DNA from: Xylanibacter brevis ATCC 19188
GTDB lineage: Bacteria; Bacteroidota; Bacteroidia; Bacteroidales; Bacteroidaceae
DNA: 64,000 nucleotides
Reading direction: 5' to 3'
NCBI RefSeq assembly: GCF_000621725.1
Contig: NZ_JHXM01000002.1
Location: 210,456-274,455 of the forward strand
Made by a program: the position numbers and the translations under genes. The notes under the pieces were generated by a model that was given only the letters and a program-made list of their open reading frames with translations, was not told where the DNA came from and did not search any database. Positions 52,309 to 61,499 of the stretch are shown one piece after another; the stretch's first letter is position 1; every line of letters begins with the position of its first letter.

Positions 52309-53540
52309 TTGACGATAGATATGATGGTGCCCTTTTCAAGGCGGGTTTCTATTTCTTCGTTGGGTTTCACCTGTAACGGGTCGCGCAGAAGCTTGCCGTT
52401 ATGGAGCGTGATGCTATAGCCTCGTTTCAGTAAGAGGGTCGGGTCGAGCGCCTGTGCTCTCTGTTCCAGAAGGTTTAGTCGGTGTCCTTCTTTTTCAAGC
52501 GTCCTCTGTAGGTGAGAGGCAATGGTCTGCAGATGGCGGTCTAAGAGGGCCTCTTGGCGGGCTTTCACCAGCGAGAAGAGTGGGGGAATGTGCTCTGAGA
52601 GACGGGCCAGACGTAGCTGTTCGATCTCAATTCTGCTCTGTGCGTAGTGTGCGATGCGCTCTTCGCACGTCTCTATCTGGTGCTGGGTCTTCTCGATGTT
52701 GGAGATGAGAAGCTGTGCGGCAGCCGTGGGTGTCTTCACTCTGGTGTGGCTGACCATGTCTAGCACAGACTCGTCGCGGTCGTGTCCGATGCCGGTAATG
52801 ATGGGCAGCGGGAAGTTGGCCACGTTCTCTGCCAGGGCCAAGGTGTCGAATCCCGACAGGTCGGCAGTGGCTCCGCCACCGCGAATGATAACCACGCAGT
52901 CGAATGGTGAAGAGAATAGTTCGGTTTGCTGCTGGTAGATTCTGTTCAAAGCCGTAATGATGCTTTGCTCTACCTGTTCACCCTGCATGATAGCGGGGAA
53001 GAGTTGGGTGTGGAAGTCGAAAGGCGTGTCGGCCAGTTGGTTGACAAAATCACCATAGCCTGCTGCCGTCTCGCTGGAGATGACGGCAATGTTGAGGGCA
53101 AAAGCAGAGAGCGCCAGCTCCTTTTGCAGGTCGAAGACACCTTCTTCCTTCAGTTGTTTGATGATCTCCTGGCGGCGGCGCGCCATGTCGCCCATGGTGT
53201 AGGTGGGGTCGATGTCGGTGACAATCCACGAGAATCCGAAGGCTTCGTGAAACTGCGGATAGACCTTGAGGCGCACTTTCAGGCCTGCATGCAGGGGTTG
53301 TCCGGTGATGCGCTCGAAGTGTGGTTGCAGCATGGCCCATGTGTTCTTCCAGCACTTGGCCGAGGCGCGTGCCACAGGCGTGTTGGAGAACTCGTCTTTT
53401 TGGATGAGCTCCATGTAGCAGTGTCCTCTGCTCTCGCGGCATTCCGACAGTTCTGCATCCACCCAGTAGTCCTGATCCATCGAGCCTTCGATGGTCTGTC
53501 GTACCAAACTGTTGAGCTCGTAGAGCGTGAAAGTGGTCAT
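52305..53540 (-). CDS. xseA: Exodeoxyribonuclease VII large subunit
   Basis: The 411-residue product has an N-terminal OB-fold domain (about 1-100, TLYELNSLVRQTIEGS) and the catalytic domain (about 115-330) with IAVISSETAAGYGDFVNQL, DCVVIIRGGGATADLSGFD and ITGIGHDRDESVLDMVSHTR, followed by a coiled-coil region and RGYSITLHNGK near the end. It degrades ssDNA from both ends together with XseB. It overlaps the upstream subtilase gene by 4 bp and xseB by 4 bp. Confidence 0.96.
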   Translation of the reverse strand: MTTFTLYELNSLVRQTIEGSMDQDYWVDAELSECRESRGHCYMELIQKDEFSNTPVARASAKCWKNTWAMLQPHFERITGQPLHAGLKVRLKVYPQFHEAFGFSWIVTDIDPTYTMGDMARRRQEIIKQLKEEGVFDLQKELALSAFALNIAVISSETAAGYGDFVNQLADTPFDFHTQLFPAIMQGEQVEQSIITALNRIYQQQTELFSSPFDCVVIIRGGGATADLSGFDTLALAENVANFPLPIITGIGHDRDESVLDMVSHTRVKTPTAAAQLLISNIEKTQHQIETCEERIAHYAQSRIEIEQLRLARLSEHIPPLFSLVKARQEALLDRHLQTIASHLQRTLEKEGHRLNLLEQRAQALDPTLLLKRGYSITLHNGKLLRDPLQVKPNEEIETRLEKGTIISIVK

Positions 53541-54946
53541 AGTCCTAATTGATAAGCGGTCCAGAAGTTGGGAATGCCATAGCCATAGACGTTGGTTGGC
53601 TCTTTGTGATGGTCACCACTGCGGCGCACCAGGTCGATGATCTCGTAGGCATTCTTGTGGGGAAGAGCCTGCCAGAGACAGGCAACGAGGCCGGCGACGA
53701 TGGGCGTTGAGAACGATGTGCCCATGTCGTTGATCAGTGTGCCGCGGCCAGAGATCAGGGCCGTGGGGGCTCCGATGGCGACTACATCTGGTTTGATGCG
53801 CCCGTCTTGCGTGGGACCCAGGCTGGAGAAAGCGGCAATGATCAGCTTCTGGTCGATGGCGCCAACGGTCAGTATGTCGGTGGCATCGGCGGGAACGCTG
53901 ATCTTCTTCCATGGTCCCATGCCCGAGTTGCCGGCAGAATTGCAGAGCACGATGCCCTTCTGGGCCAGCATGGAGGCCGTTCGAGATATGAAAGCCGTCT
54001 TGCCGTCGAGGTCTTGCAGGCGGTAGTTGCCACGGTCGTTGTCAAACTTATAATAGCCCAAGCTGGAGTTGATGATATCCACGCCAACGGAATCGGCAAA
54101 TTCGGCTGCCATCGTCCAAAGGTCTTCCTCTACGGGCTGTTCGGTGTTATAGTCTTCGCAGCGCAACAACCAATAGTTGGCATCGGGCGCAGTGCCCATG
54201 CATACCTCGGGTGCTTTGGCGGCAAGTGCCGAGAATACCTTGGTGCCGTGGTCAATGCTGTTGAAACACGTCTCTTTGTCGTTGTAGAAACGATGGTCGA
54301 GGGCCGTGACTACAAAGTCGTGTGTGCCCACGATGCGGCTCTCACTGAGGGCAGGGATGCGGTCGTAGTTCTGAAAACCACCATCGAGAATGGCAATGGT
54401 GACCCCCTTTCCGGTGAAACCTTGCTCGTGGAGCCAGTGGCCGGCCAGTGTCTCAATCTGTGGTCTGGACATGCCGTAGGGGTCGTTATGGATAGAGTCC
54501 CAGCGGTTGAACGTCTCATGAACATTCCAGCGGATGTCGGCTGGGCGCTCGATAGAGTCGGGCGAGATATACACACAGCGACTTGCCTTGACGATGGGGA
54601 GCGTGCCGAGACGACAGAGCTCGGTGGTGTCTTTCGAGCTGACCAGCACGGTGTTCTGCCACTTGCTGGTGCCCAGCACGGTGGTTCCCTTTGATGAAAA
54701 CATGCGGATGTAGCTCTGGGGGATGGGCAGGTCGGTGGAGTCGATGGCGATGCCCTGCTTGCGACGGCGGTTCAGACTCTTTCTAGAAAGAAATTTGCCA
54801 GCTTCCTTCAGCGAATGATGCGTCGTCTTCTTGTCGGTAAGTGTGTATCTGTAGATATAGACTTTACTGCCAGGATATTTTATTTTTCCGGCATGGACAG
54901 TCAGGCCGGCAAGCAGTAAAGTCATGAAGAGAATGAGACGTTTCAT
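53537..54946 (-). CDS. Secreted subtilisin-family (S8) serine peptidase
   Basis: The 469-residue product has a signal peptide (about 1-19), an N-terminal region (about 25-150) and an S8 domain with VTIAILDGGF (Asp), DHGTKVFSALAA (His), CNSAGNSG (oxyanion Asn) and DMGTSFSTPIVAG (Ser). The second subtilase of the window, it lacks the long insert and the C-terminal tag of the first and ends with the catalytic domain. It is the first gene of an operon with xseA and xseB, with a 4-bp overlap (ATGA). Confidence 0.94.
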   Translation of the reverse strand: MKRLILFMTLLLAGLTVHAGKIKYPGSKVYIYRYTLTDKKTTHHSLKEAGKFLSRKSLNRRRKQGIAIDSTDLPIPQSYIRMFSSKGTTVLGTSKWQNTVLVSSKDTTELCRLGTLPIVKASRCVYISPDSIERPADIRWNVHETFNRWDSIHNDPYGMSRPQIETLAGHWLHEQGFTGKGVTIAILDGGFQNYDRIPALSESRIVGTHDFVVTALDHRFYNDKETCFNSIDHGTKVFSALAAKAPEVCMGTAPDANYWLLRCEDYNTEQPVEEDLWTMAAEFADSVGVDIINSSLGYYKFDNDRGNYRLQDLDGKTAFISRTASMLAQKGIVLCNSAGNSGMGPWKKISVPADATDILTVGAIDQKLIIAAFSSLGPTQDGRIKPDVVAIGAPTALISGRGTLINDMGTSFSTPIVAGLVACLWQALPHKNAYEIIDLVRRSGDHHKEPTNVYGYGIPNFWTAYQLGL

Positions 54947-54970
54947 GAATGATTATTATTTAAATGATTA

Positions 54971-55002
54971 CAAAAGTATGAATAAAAAATGAAATAGCCA
55001 AA
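54971..55002 (-). promoter_or_regulatory. Promoter of the subtilase-xseA-xseB operon
   Basis: On the minus strand TTTG (55002-54999) is followed after exactly 20 bp by TACTTTTG (54978-54971), 24 bp before the ATG. It is divergent from the MATE promoter. Confidence 0.8.
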
Positions 55003-55020
55003 CTTTTGGCATGAAAGACG

Positions 55021-55050
55021 TTGGTAAATCGAAAAAGTTTCGTATCTTTG
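55021..55050 (+). promoter_or_regulatory. Promoter of the MATE-to-BI-1 operon
   Basis: TTG at 55021-55023, 19 bp, TATCTTTG at 55043-55050; the ATG follows at 55069. No further strong promoter is seen before 63 kb on this strand. Confidence 0.8.
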
Positions 55051-55068
55051 CAGACGTTAATATAAGAT

Positions 55069-56421
55069 ATGGACAGTAAAGCGAAAGCATTAGAACTGGG
55101 ACAGAAGCCGGTGGGAGCGCTGCTATGGCAGTATGCGTTGCCAGCCATCGTGGCTATGACGGCCTCGTCACTCTATAATATTATCGACCGTGCCTCCATT
55201 GGACAACTGGTGGGAGCCGATGCCATCAACGGCCTTTCGGTTACGTTTCCCTTCATGAACCTTAGCGCAGCTTTTGGTGCTGCTGTGGGCGTTGGTGCCT
55301 CTACTTGCATCAGCGTGAAACTGGGACAGCGTGACTACGACACGGCTGAGCACTTGTTGGGCAACACGATCACGCTGAATCTCATCGTGGGATTCCTTTT
55401 TATGACGGTTTGCCTGTTGTTTCTCGACCCGATACTTCGTTTCTTTGGTGCCAGCGATGTGACGTTGCCTTATGCCCGGGAGTTCATGGAGATTATCCTG
55501 GCTGGTAACATCGTGACCCATATGTATTTCGGCATGAATGCCTTGTTGCGTGCCTGCGGAAAACCCAGACATGCGATGTATGCCACCCTGTTCACGGTGA
55601 TGATGAACATCCTGCTGGTCGTCGCCTTCGTATGGGTGCTTCGCTGGGGTATCAGAGGAGCCGCTTTGGCCACTATCACTTCGCAGACGCTGGCGCTATG
55701 CTGGCAGCTGTGGATCTTTTCCGACCCCAAAGAACTGATTCATCTGAAGCGTGGCATCTATGGCCTGAAGACCGATCTGGTGAAAAACATCATCGCCATC
55801 GGCATCTCGCCTTTCTTGATGAATGCCACCTCGTGCATCATCGTGATCTTCATGAATCGCCAGTTCCTCTCTTATGGTGGCGATATGGCGGTAGGCGCCT
55901 ATGGTATTGCAAACACGTTTGGCATGTTTTTCTTCATGATTATCATGGGAATAAACCAGGGCATGCAGCCCATCGTGGGATATAACTACGGTGCAAAGCA
56001 TTTCGACCGCATGCTTCGCTGTCTTAACCTAGCCATCCTTTCGGCCACCGCCATCATGGTGCTGGGCTGGTTGATGGCTATTCTTTTCCCTTCAGAGATG
56101 GCACGCATCTTCACGAAGGATGCCGTGCAGATTAGCTTGGCGGCCGATGGCATATTGATTAATATGCTGTTGTTCCCGCTGATAGGTTTCCAAGCAGTGA
56201 CTACAAACTTCTTCCAATGTATAGGCAGAGTGAAAATATCTATCTTCCTCTCGCTGTCAAGACAACTCACCATCCTGTTGCCGCTCATCATCTTGTTCCC
56301 TATGATCTGGGGATTGAACGGCCTTTGGGCAGCATTGCCAACAAGTGATGGTCTGGCAGCTATGATGGCAGCCTTTGTGTTGTGGAAGTATATGCGCGAT
56401 TTTAAAGTGGGAAAGGTATGA
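55069..56421 (+). CDS. MATE-family multidrug exporter
   Basis: The 450-residue product has twelve predicted membrane helices in two halves (first helix about 18-38). MATE patterns are visible in PVGALLWQYALPAIVAMTAS and in NQGMQPIVGYNYGAKHFDR at the start of the second half. Such transporters export cationic compounds or metabolites using Na+ or H+. The C-terminal codons overlap the next gene by 4 bp. Confidence 0.95.
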   Translation: MDSKAKALELGQKPVGALLWQYALPAIVAMTASSLYNIIDRASIGQLVGADAINGLSVTFPFMNLSAAFGAAVGVGASTCISVKLGQRDYDTAEHLLGNTITLNLIVGFLFMTVCLLFLDPILRFFGASDVTLPYAREFMEIILAGNIVTHMYFGMNALLRACGKPRHAMYATLFTVMMNILLVVAFVWVLRWGIRGAALATITSQTLALCWQLWIFSDPKELIHLKRGIYGLKTDLVKNIIAIGISPFLMNATSCIIVIFMNRQFLSYGGDMAVGAYGIANTFGMFFFMIIMGINQGMQPIVGYNYGAKHFDRMLRCLNLAILSATAIMVLGWLMAILFPSEMARIFTKDAVQISLAADGILINMLLFPLIGFQAVTTNFFQCIGRVKISIFLSLSRQLTILLPLIILFPMIWGLNGLWAALPTSDGLAAMMAAFVLWKYMRDFKVGKV

Positions 56422-57038
56422 ATGGCGGTGATAAATTGATAATCAACGTAGGACGACAGTTGGGCAGCGGAGGACGCATGGTGGCCCAGTTGTTGGCGAA
56501 GACTTTTGATGCACGCTTCTATGATAAGGAAATCCTGGAGCTGGCAGCCAAGGAAAGTGGCTTCTCGGAAGAGTATTTCGAGCAGAACGATGAGTGTAAG
56601 GGCTTTTTCCGCTCGCTGCTTAACATCCGTGCGGTGCATCTCGCCGATAGCGGGTTCTATCAGAACGACTTTTCGCAAGAGGCTCTGTTTAAGATTCAAA
56701 GTGACGCCATCCGTAAGGCCGCTGCAGAGGGCAATTGCGTGTTTGTGGGTCGCTGCGCAGACTATGTGTTGCGCGACATGCCTGAATGTGTGAACATCTT
56801 CGTGACGGCACCAATCGACATTCGTATAGATCGTGTGGCCGAGCGTCACCACTGTTCGCGAGATGAGGCCCGACACATGATAGAGAAGGGCGAACACGAG
56901 CGTGCCACCTACTACAATTATTACACGGGTAAGCACTGGGGCGCATCGGAAAGTTATCATCTCTGCATTGACGCATCAGTGATGGGCATCGAAGAAACGG
57001 CAGACTACATTGCCAAGTTTATTAACGCTCGAAGGTAA
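56418..57038 (+). CDS. Cytidylate-kinase-like protein
   Basis: The 206-residue product has a modified P-loop near the start (VGRQLGSGGRMVAQLLAK), DKEILELAAKESG and VGRCADYVLRD, and the Arg-rich lid RIDRVAERHHCSRDEARHMI. This is the Cytidylate_kin2 branch, distinct from essential Cmk and often found beside MATE or metabolic genes in Bacteroidota and Firmicutes. It is probably a nucleotide or small-molecule kinase; the substrate is unknown. Its stop codon lies in the first unit of repeat D. Confidence 0.88.
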   Translation: MNGGDKLIINVGRQLGSGGRMVAQLLAKTFDARFYDKEILELAAKESGFSEEYFEQNDECKGFFRSLLNIRAVHLADSGFYQNDFSQEALFKIQSDAIRKAAAEGNCVFVGRCADYVLRDMPECVNIFVTAPIDIRIDRVAERHHCSRDEARHMIEKGEHERATYYNYYTGKHWGASESYHLCIDASVMGIEETADYIAKFINARR

Positions 57039-57117
57039 AGCATAGCTCTACGCAGAGAAAAGCATCAGTTTTCGACCAGAAAAGCATAGGTTTACTGCAT
57101 GAAAAGGATAGGTTTAA
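57036..57117. repeat. Repeat D: four copies of a 22-bp direct repeat across a stop and the next start codon
   Basis: The cores AAAGCATAGCTCTAC (57037), AAAGCATCAGTTTTC (57059), AAAGCATAGGTTTAC (57081) and AAAGGATAGGTTTAA (57103) start exactly 22 bp apart. The first overlaps the TAA of the kinase gene (57036-57038), and the fourth is the 5' end of the next coding region (ATG at 57099). AAGCATAGGTTT also occurs in phase at the left edge of array B (43107-43118). Unlike arrays A-C the units are not palindromic. Confidence 0.88.
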
Positions 57118-57611
57118 TCAGCGATACGCACAGCTATTGGGACGATAAGTACTTGCACTACTTCGAACAGTGTGACGAGATTTGGCATGCTGGCGACATC
57201 GGCAGTGTGGAGGTGGCTGAGCGACTGGCTGCTTTCAGACCTTTCAGAGCTGTATGCGGCAACTGTGATGGGGGTGACCTCAGACTGATGTATCGCGAAC
57301 TGAACCGTTTTAAATGTGAGGATGTGGATGTGCTGATCAAGCATATCGGTGGCTATCCCGGCAACTATGATGCCTCGGTGCGCAGCACGCTGTTTGCCAA
57401 TCCGCCACAGTTGTTCATCGCAGGGCATTCGCATATCCTGAAAGTGAAATACGACAAGACGCTGAACCTGTTGCACCTGAACCCTGGCGCTGCCGGCCTT
57501 CAGGGCTGGCACAAGGAGCGCACGCTGATGCGACTGACCATCGATGGCAGCGCCTTCAAGGACTTAGAGGTGATCACACTGGCTGATCCCGGAAAGGAGC
57601 GTGGCTTATGA
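57099..57611 (+). CDS. YfcE/MJ0936-type metallophosphoesterase
   Basis: The 170-residue product has the calcineurin-like metal sites: ISDTHSYW (Asp8, His10), HAGDIGS, CGNCDGG and AGHSHILKVKYD. Such proteins are single-domain phosphodiesterases of the YfcE group, with two metal ions. Natural substrate unknown. Its start lies in the last unit of repeat D, and its stop overlaps the next ATG (ATGA). Confidence 0.94.
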   Translation: MKRIGLISDTHSYWDDKYLHYFEQCDEIWHAGDIGSVEVAERLAAFRPFRAVCGNCDGGDLRLMYRELNRFKCEDVDVLIKHIGGYPGNYDASVRSTLFANPPQLFIAGHSHILKVKYDKTLNLLHLNPGAAGLQGWHKERTLMRLTIDGSAFKDLEVITLADPGKERGL

Positions 57612-57787
57612 TGGAGTGGATCGTGGAAGTAATCGTTGACACAATAGTTGCGGCAGCGCTTACGTTATTATGTTATATCATCGGACTGGATGAAACGTGG
57701 CAGGATGCTTCAAGAACGTTCTTCGTGGCATTCCTTGTGATGTTTCTCATGGGGGCCTACAGAAAATATAAACAAGGAAAGGAGTAA
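57608..57787 (+). CDS. Small two-helix membrane protein
   Basis: A 59-codon frame starts at ATG 57608 (overlapping the previous TGA) and reads MMEWIVEVIVDTIVAAALTL, continuing through two hydrophobic helices (about 5-24 and 36-51) separated by a polar turn (GLDETWQDASR), with a basic tail (YRKYKQGKE). The overlap with its neighbour and the 8-bp gap to rfbB argue for a real gene. No family recognised. The second ATG (57611) is an alternative start. Confidence 0.72.
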   Translation: MMEWIVEVIVDTIVAAALTLLCYIIGLDETWQDASRTFFVAFLVMFLMGAYRKYKQGKE

Positions 57788-57795
57788 TTAATCAC

Positions 57796-58935
57796 ATGAA
57801 TATGAAAACAATAGTAATAACCGGTGGTGCTGGCTTTATTGGAAGCCATGTTGTTCGCTTGTTTGTGAACAAGTATCCTGAGTACCACATTATCAATCTC
57901 GACAAGTTAACTTATGCTGGTAATCTGGCTAACCTGAAGGACATTGAGGATAAGCCTAATTACGAGTTTGTGAAAATGGATATATGCGACTTCGACGCGT
58001 TCTATCAGTTGATGCAGGATAAAAAGGTGGATGGCATCATCCATCTGGCTGCAGAGAGTCATGTGGATCGCAGTATCAAGGATCCCTTTACCTTTGCAAA
58101 GACAAACGTGATGGGCACGCTATCGCTGCTGCAGGCTGCGAAGCTCTATTGGGAATCGCTGCCCGAGAAGTATGAGGGAAAGCGCTTCTATCATATTTCT
58201 ACAGACGAGGTTTATGGTGCGCTGGAACTGACGCATCCCGAGGGAATAGAACCTCCTTACACTACTACAGCATCCTCGGCAGAACATCATCTGGCGTATG
58301 GTGACAAGTTCTTCCTGGAGACAACAAAGTACAATCCACATTCTCCATACAGTGCATCGAAAGCTTCTAGCGACCATTTCGTACGTGCCTTCCATGACAC
58401 CTACGGTATGCCTGTAGTGGTGACCAACTGCTCGAACAACTACGGCCCTTATCAGTTCCCTGAAAAGTTGATACCTCTTTTTATTAATAATATCCGTCAT
58501 CGCAAACCGCTCCCTGTCTATGGTAAGGGCGAAAACGTGCGCGACTGGTTGTTTGTGGAGGATCATGCGCGAGCTATCGACTTGATTTTCCATAAGGGAA
58601 AGATTGCCGAAACCTATAATATTGGTGGTTTCAACGAGTGGAAGAATATAGATATTATAAAGGTGGTCATCAAGACGGTGGATCGCTTGCTGGGCCGCAA
58701 GGAAGGCGAGGATATGAATCTGATCACATTTGTCACCGACCGTGCCGGCCATGACCTGCGCTATGCCATCGACTCGTCGAAGCTGCAGCGTGAACTGGGC
58801 TGGGAACCAAGCCTGCAGTTTGAGGAGGGTATCGAAAAGACGGTGCGCTGGTATCTCGACAATCAGGCGTGGCTCGACAATGTCACCTCCGGCGACTACC
58901 AGAAGTATTACGACAATATGTATGCCAATAGGTAA
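57796..58935 (+). CDS. rfbB: dTDP-glucose 4,6-dehydratase
   Basis: The 379-residue product is an extended short-chain dehydrogenase with NAD-binding GGAGFIGSH (10-18) and the dehydratase triad: TDE in HISTDEVYG (136-138) and Tyr185/Lys189 in SPYSASKASS. It makes dTDP-4-keto-6-deoxyglucose, the branch point for rhamnose and amino sugars of surface glycans. Between the TDE and YxxxK sites it carries about 20 residues more than the enteric enzyme, as is common in this phylum. rfbA, rfbC and rfbD are not in the window. Confidence 0.95.
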   Translation: MNMKTIVITGGAGFIGSHVVRLFVNKYPEYHIINLDKLTYAGNLANLKDIEDKPNYEFVKMDICDFDAFYQLMQDKKVDGIIHLAAESHVDRSIKDPFTFAKTNVMGTLSLLQAAKLYWESLPEKYEGKRFYHISTDEVYGALELTHPEGIEPPYTTTASSAEHHLAYGDKFFLETTKYNPHSPYSASKASSDHFVRAFHDTYGMPVVVTNCSNNYGPYQFPEKLIPLFINNIRHRKPLPVYGKGENVRDWLFVEDHARAIDLIFHKGKIAETYNIGGFNEWKNIDIIKVVIKTVDRLLGRKEGEDMNLITFVTDRAGHDLRYAIDSSKLQRELGWEPSLQFEEGIEKTVRWYLDNQAWLDNVTSGDYQKYYDNMYANR

Positions 58936-58970
58936 ACATTGATTCTGATTCGACTGTAGTCTTACTAAAT

Positions 58971-59894
58971 ATGATAACTTCGAAATTTAATCGTCGCGCT
59001 GTTATTGGTGCTTTGCTAGGTATAATGCTGGGAGTAATCGCCAGTGGCGGTGTCTCTGCATTACAGTCTTCTACCTTGGTGCCATTGAGCCTGACTATGA
59101 TAGCTTTGGGAACCTTGTTCTGCCTGGGCTATCTTTGTTGGTTGCGACGTATTACGGTGTACCCAGATGGAATCGAGACCAGGAGTGTGCTGTTGCCGTT
59201 CTGGCGCAGATTCTATTTCTTTACGGAGTTTGACTATTTGGAGACCTCGCGGATGCGAGAGGGCGAAGTGCTGAGGCTCATACGTGGCGGGCGCCGCGTT
59301 GTCAGCATTGCTTCTTCTCTTTACAGTAACTATGAGGAGCTGTGTGAGGCTATCAAGGTGAAACAGAAAGAGAAGTTCAGAGCGCGCGATAATGAGGAGG
59401 TCGTCTCAGAATTCAGAATGCCTTACATATATGGAGCTTGGGGATTTATGCTGATGGCATTACTCTTTCCTCTTGGCTTCATCATGGGTGACGGAGAGAT
59501 GACTTTGGGAAAAGTGCTATTCTCGCTTTTTGGAATTTTGTTCCTTGGCGGCATATCGCTGACATATCTCTACTCTTTCAAGCGTATCACCGTGTGGAGA
59601 GGACAGATGGAGGTGAGCAGCTTGTTGTGGCCATTCAGAACAAGATACTACCAAATGTCTGATTTCGATGGATGCTATTATATCACTATCACAAACGACG
59701 GACAGCTGGGCGCGCAGACTGAAGAGGCACGCTTGTTGGTGAAAAATGGAAAAGTGAGACTCAATATCGAGGAAAGAAAATATAAGAACTATGAGGCATT
59801 GAAATATGCCACGCAAACAAATTACCTGGGAAAGTTGGAAATGACCGCTTTTCAGGCCATGAAGTATGAATTTGGTAAAACGTTAAAGCTATGA
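58971..59894 (+). CDS. Duplicated two-helix plus PH-like domain membrane protein
   Basis: The 307-residue product is an internal duplication. Each half has two membrane helices (about 10-35 and 40-58; about 150-172 and 180-200) followed by a beta-rich domain of about 85 residues with matching openings, [20 protein letters not shown] in the first half and [20 protein letters not shown] in the second. The soluble parts resemble bacterial PH-like domains. Function unknown. It lies between rfbB and purT and overlaps purT by 4 bp. Confidence 0.8.
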   Translation: MITSKFNRRAVIGALLGIMLGVIASGGVSALQSSTLVPLSLTMIALGTLFCLGYLCWLRRITVYPDGIETRSVLLPFWRRFYFFTEFDYLETSRMREGEVLRLIRGGRRVVSIASSLYSNYEELCEAIKVKQKEKFRARDNEEVVSEFRMPYIYGAWGFMLMALLFPLGFIMGDGEMTLGKVLFSLFGILFLGGISLTYLYSFKRITVWRGQMEVSSLLWPFRTRYYQMSDFDGCYYITITNDGQLGAQTEEARLLVKNGKVRLNIEERKYKNYEALKYATQTNYLGKLEMTAFQAMKYEFGKTLKL

Positions 59895-61096
59895 AGAAAA
59901 TACTATTGTTAGGCTCAGGCGAACTGGGCAAGGAGTTCGTGATTGCTGCCATGCGCGCAGGACAGTATGTGATTGCCTGCGACCGCTACAACAATGCACC
60001 GGCTATGCAGGTGGCCGACGAGCGCGAAGTGTTTAATATGCTCGACGGCGAGGCCCTTGAGGCTGTGGTGAAGAAACACCAGCCCGACATTATCGTACCT
60101 GAGATTGAGGCCATCCGTACGGAACGTCTGTTCCAATTCGAGGAACAGGGCATCCAGGTGGTGCCTTCTGCTCGTGCCGTCAACTTCACCATGAACCGTC
60201 GCGCTATTCGTGATCTGGCTTCTAAGGAACTGGGCCTGCGTACGGCAAAGTATTTTTATGCTAAGACTTTCGATGAATTTAAGAAAGCTGCCGACGAGAT
60301 CGGCTTCCCTTGTGTGGTGAAACCGCTGATGTCTTCATCTGGTCATGGTCAGAGCTATGTGCACAACGACGATGAACTGGAACAGGCTTTCAAAGAGGCT
60401 ATGGAGGGTTCGCGTGGTGATGTGAAAGAGGTTATCATTGAGGAATTCATTGACTTCGACTCTGAGTTTACCTTGCTCACCGTTACTCAGCAGCATGGTT
60501 GGCCTACGCTCTTCTGTCCGCCAATAGGTCATGTGCAGAAGGCAGGCGACTATCGCGAATCATGGCAGCCATATAAGTTGTCGGATGAGGCGCTGAAACA
60601 GGCGCAGATGATGGCCGACAAGGTGACGAAGGCCCTCACGGGTGCTGGCATCTGGGGCGTGGAGTTCTTCCTCACAAAACAGGGTGAGGTAATCTTTAGC
60701 GAACTGTCGCCACGTCCACACGACACGGGTATGGTGACACTTGGACATACTACCAATCTGTCTGAGTTTGAACTTCACTTCCGTGCGGTCATGGGTCTGC
60801 CTATTGCTGGCATTCATCTAGAACATGCGGGCGCTTCTGCGGTAATTCTTTCACCAAAAGAGGTATCTGCTCCTGTTGATAAGTCTTTGCTGGACTACAA
60901 TCTGACAGAGGCTCTGAAGGAAGACCGCACACGTGTTCGTATCTTCGGAAAGCCCGAGGCTCACAAGGGACGTCGCATGGGTGTCGTGCTCTGTTATGGT
61001 GAGGTAGGTGACGATGTGGATGCACTTCGCGACAAGGCTAAGCGCTTGGCTAAGACTGTTCTCGGCACTGATCCTTATACTAAATTTGAACATTAA
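59891..61096 (+). CDS. purT: Formate-dependent phosphoribosylglycinamide formyltransferase
   Basis: The 401-residue ATP-grasp enzyme has [17 protein letters not shown] near the start, the substrate region [12 protein letters not shown], the ATP-grasp loop [17 protein letters not shown] and the metal site [13 protein letters not shown]. It makes formyl-GAR from GAR, formate and ATP in purine synthesis, which suits a formate-producing fermenter. It overlaps the upstream gene by 4 bp. Confidence 0.96.
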   Translation: MKKILLLGSGELGKEFVIAAMRAGQYVIACDRYNNAPAMQVADEREVFNMLDGEALEAVVKKHQPDIIVPEIEAIRTERLFQFEEQGIQVVPSARAVNFTMNRRAIRDLASKELGLRTAKYFYAKTFDEFKKAADEIGFPCVVKPLMSSSGHGQSYVHNDDELEQAFKEAMEGSRGDVKEVIIEEFIDFDSEFTLLTVTQQHGWPTLFCPPIGHVQKAGDYRESWQPYKLSDEALKQAQMMADKVTKALTGAGIWGVEFFLTKQGEVIFSELSPRPHDTGMVTLGHTTNLSEFELHFRAVMGLPIAGIHLEHAGASAVILSPKEVSAPVDKSLLDYNLTEALKEDRTRVRIFGKPEAHKGRRMGVVLCYGEVGDDVDALRDKAKRLAKTVLGTDPYTKFEH

Positions 61097-61100
61097 AAAG

Positions 61101-61499
61101 ATGGAGCGCGTAAGTATCATTGACCTGCCAAAAATCGTTGACCCAAGGGGTAACCTGACGGTGGCTGAGCAAATGAAGAATGTGCCGTTTGACATCGCCA
61201 GGGTTTACTGGACTTATGATATTCCTTCTGGCGAACGGCGTGGCGGACATGCTCATCGTACTTGTCAGGAGGTGATCATTGCCGTGAGCGGTTCGTTCGA
61301 TGTGGAGGTGTTTGATGGTCATGTGCGCCAGACTTTTCATTTGAATCATCCCTATCAGGGACTGTATGTCGGTACTAACGTATGGCGCACACTTGAGGAC
61401 TTCTCAAGTGGCGCTGTTTGTCTGGTTCTGGCGTCTGAATTGTTTGATGAGGATGAATATATCTACGACTACAACGAGTTTCTGCAGATTGTGAAATGA
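61101..61499 (+). CDS. FdtA/QdtA-type sugar ketoisomerase-like cupin
   Basis: I start at 61101 (MERVSIIDLPKIVDPRGNLT), 4 bp after purT. The 132-residue product is a single cupin with the family signature IPSGERRGGHAHRTCQEVII and VWRTLEDFSSGAVCLVLAS. FdtA and QdtA shift the keto group of dTDP-4-keto-6-deoxyglucose from C4 to C3 before amination. rfbB in the same operon makes exactly that substrate. The family also holds WxcM-like proteins, so the exact reaction is an inference. Confidence 0.88.
   Translation: MERVSIIDLPKIVDPRGNLTVAEQMKNVPFDIARVYWTYDIPSGERRGGHAHRTCQEVIIAVSGSFDVEVFDGHVRQTFHLNHPYQGLYVGTNVWRTLEDFSSGAVCLVLASELFDEDEYIYDYNEFLQIVK

Noticed and set aside
61008..61100. Upstream start of the ketoisomerase-like gene inside purT
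   Set aside because: The family starts at MERVSII; the extra 31 residues are the purT end read in another frame.
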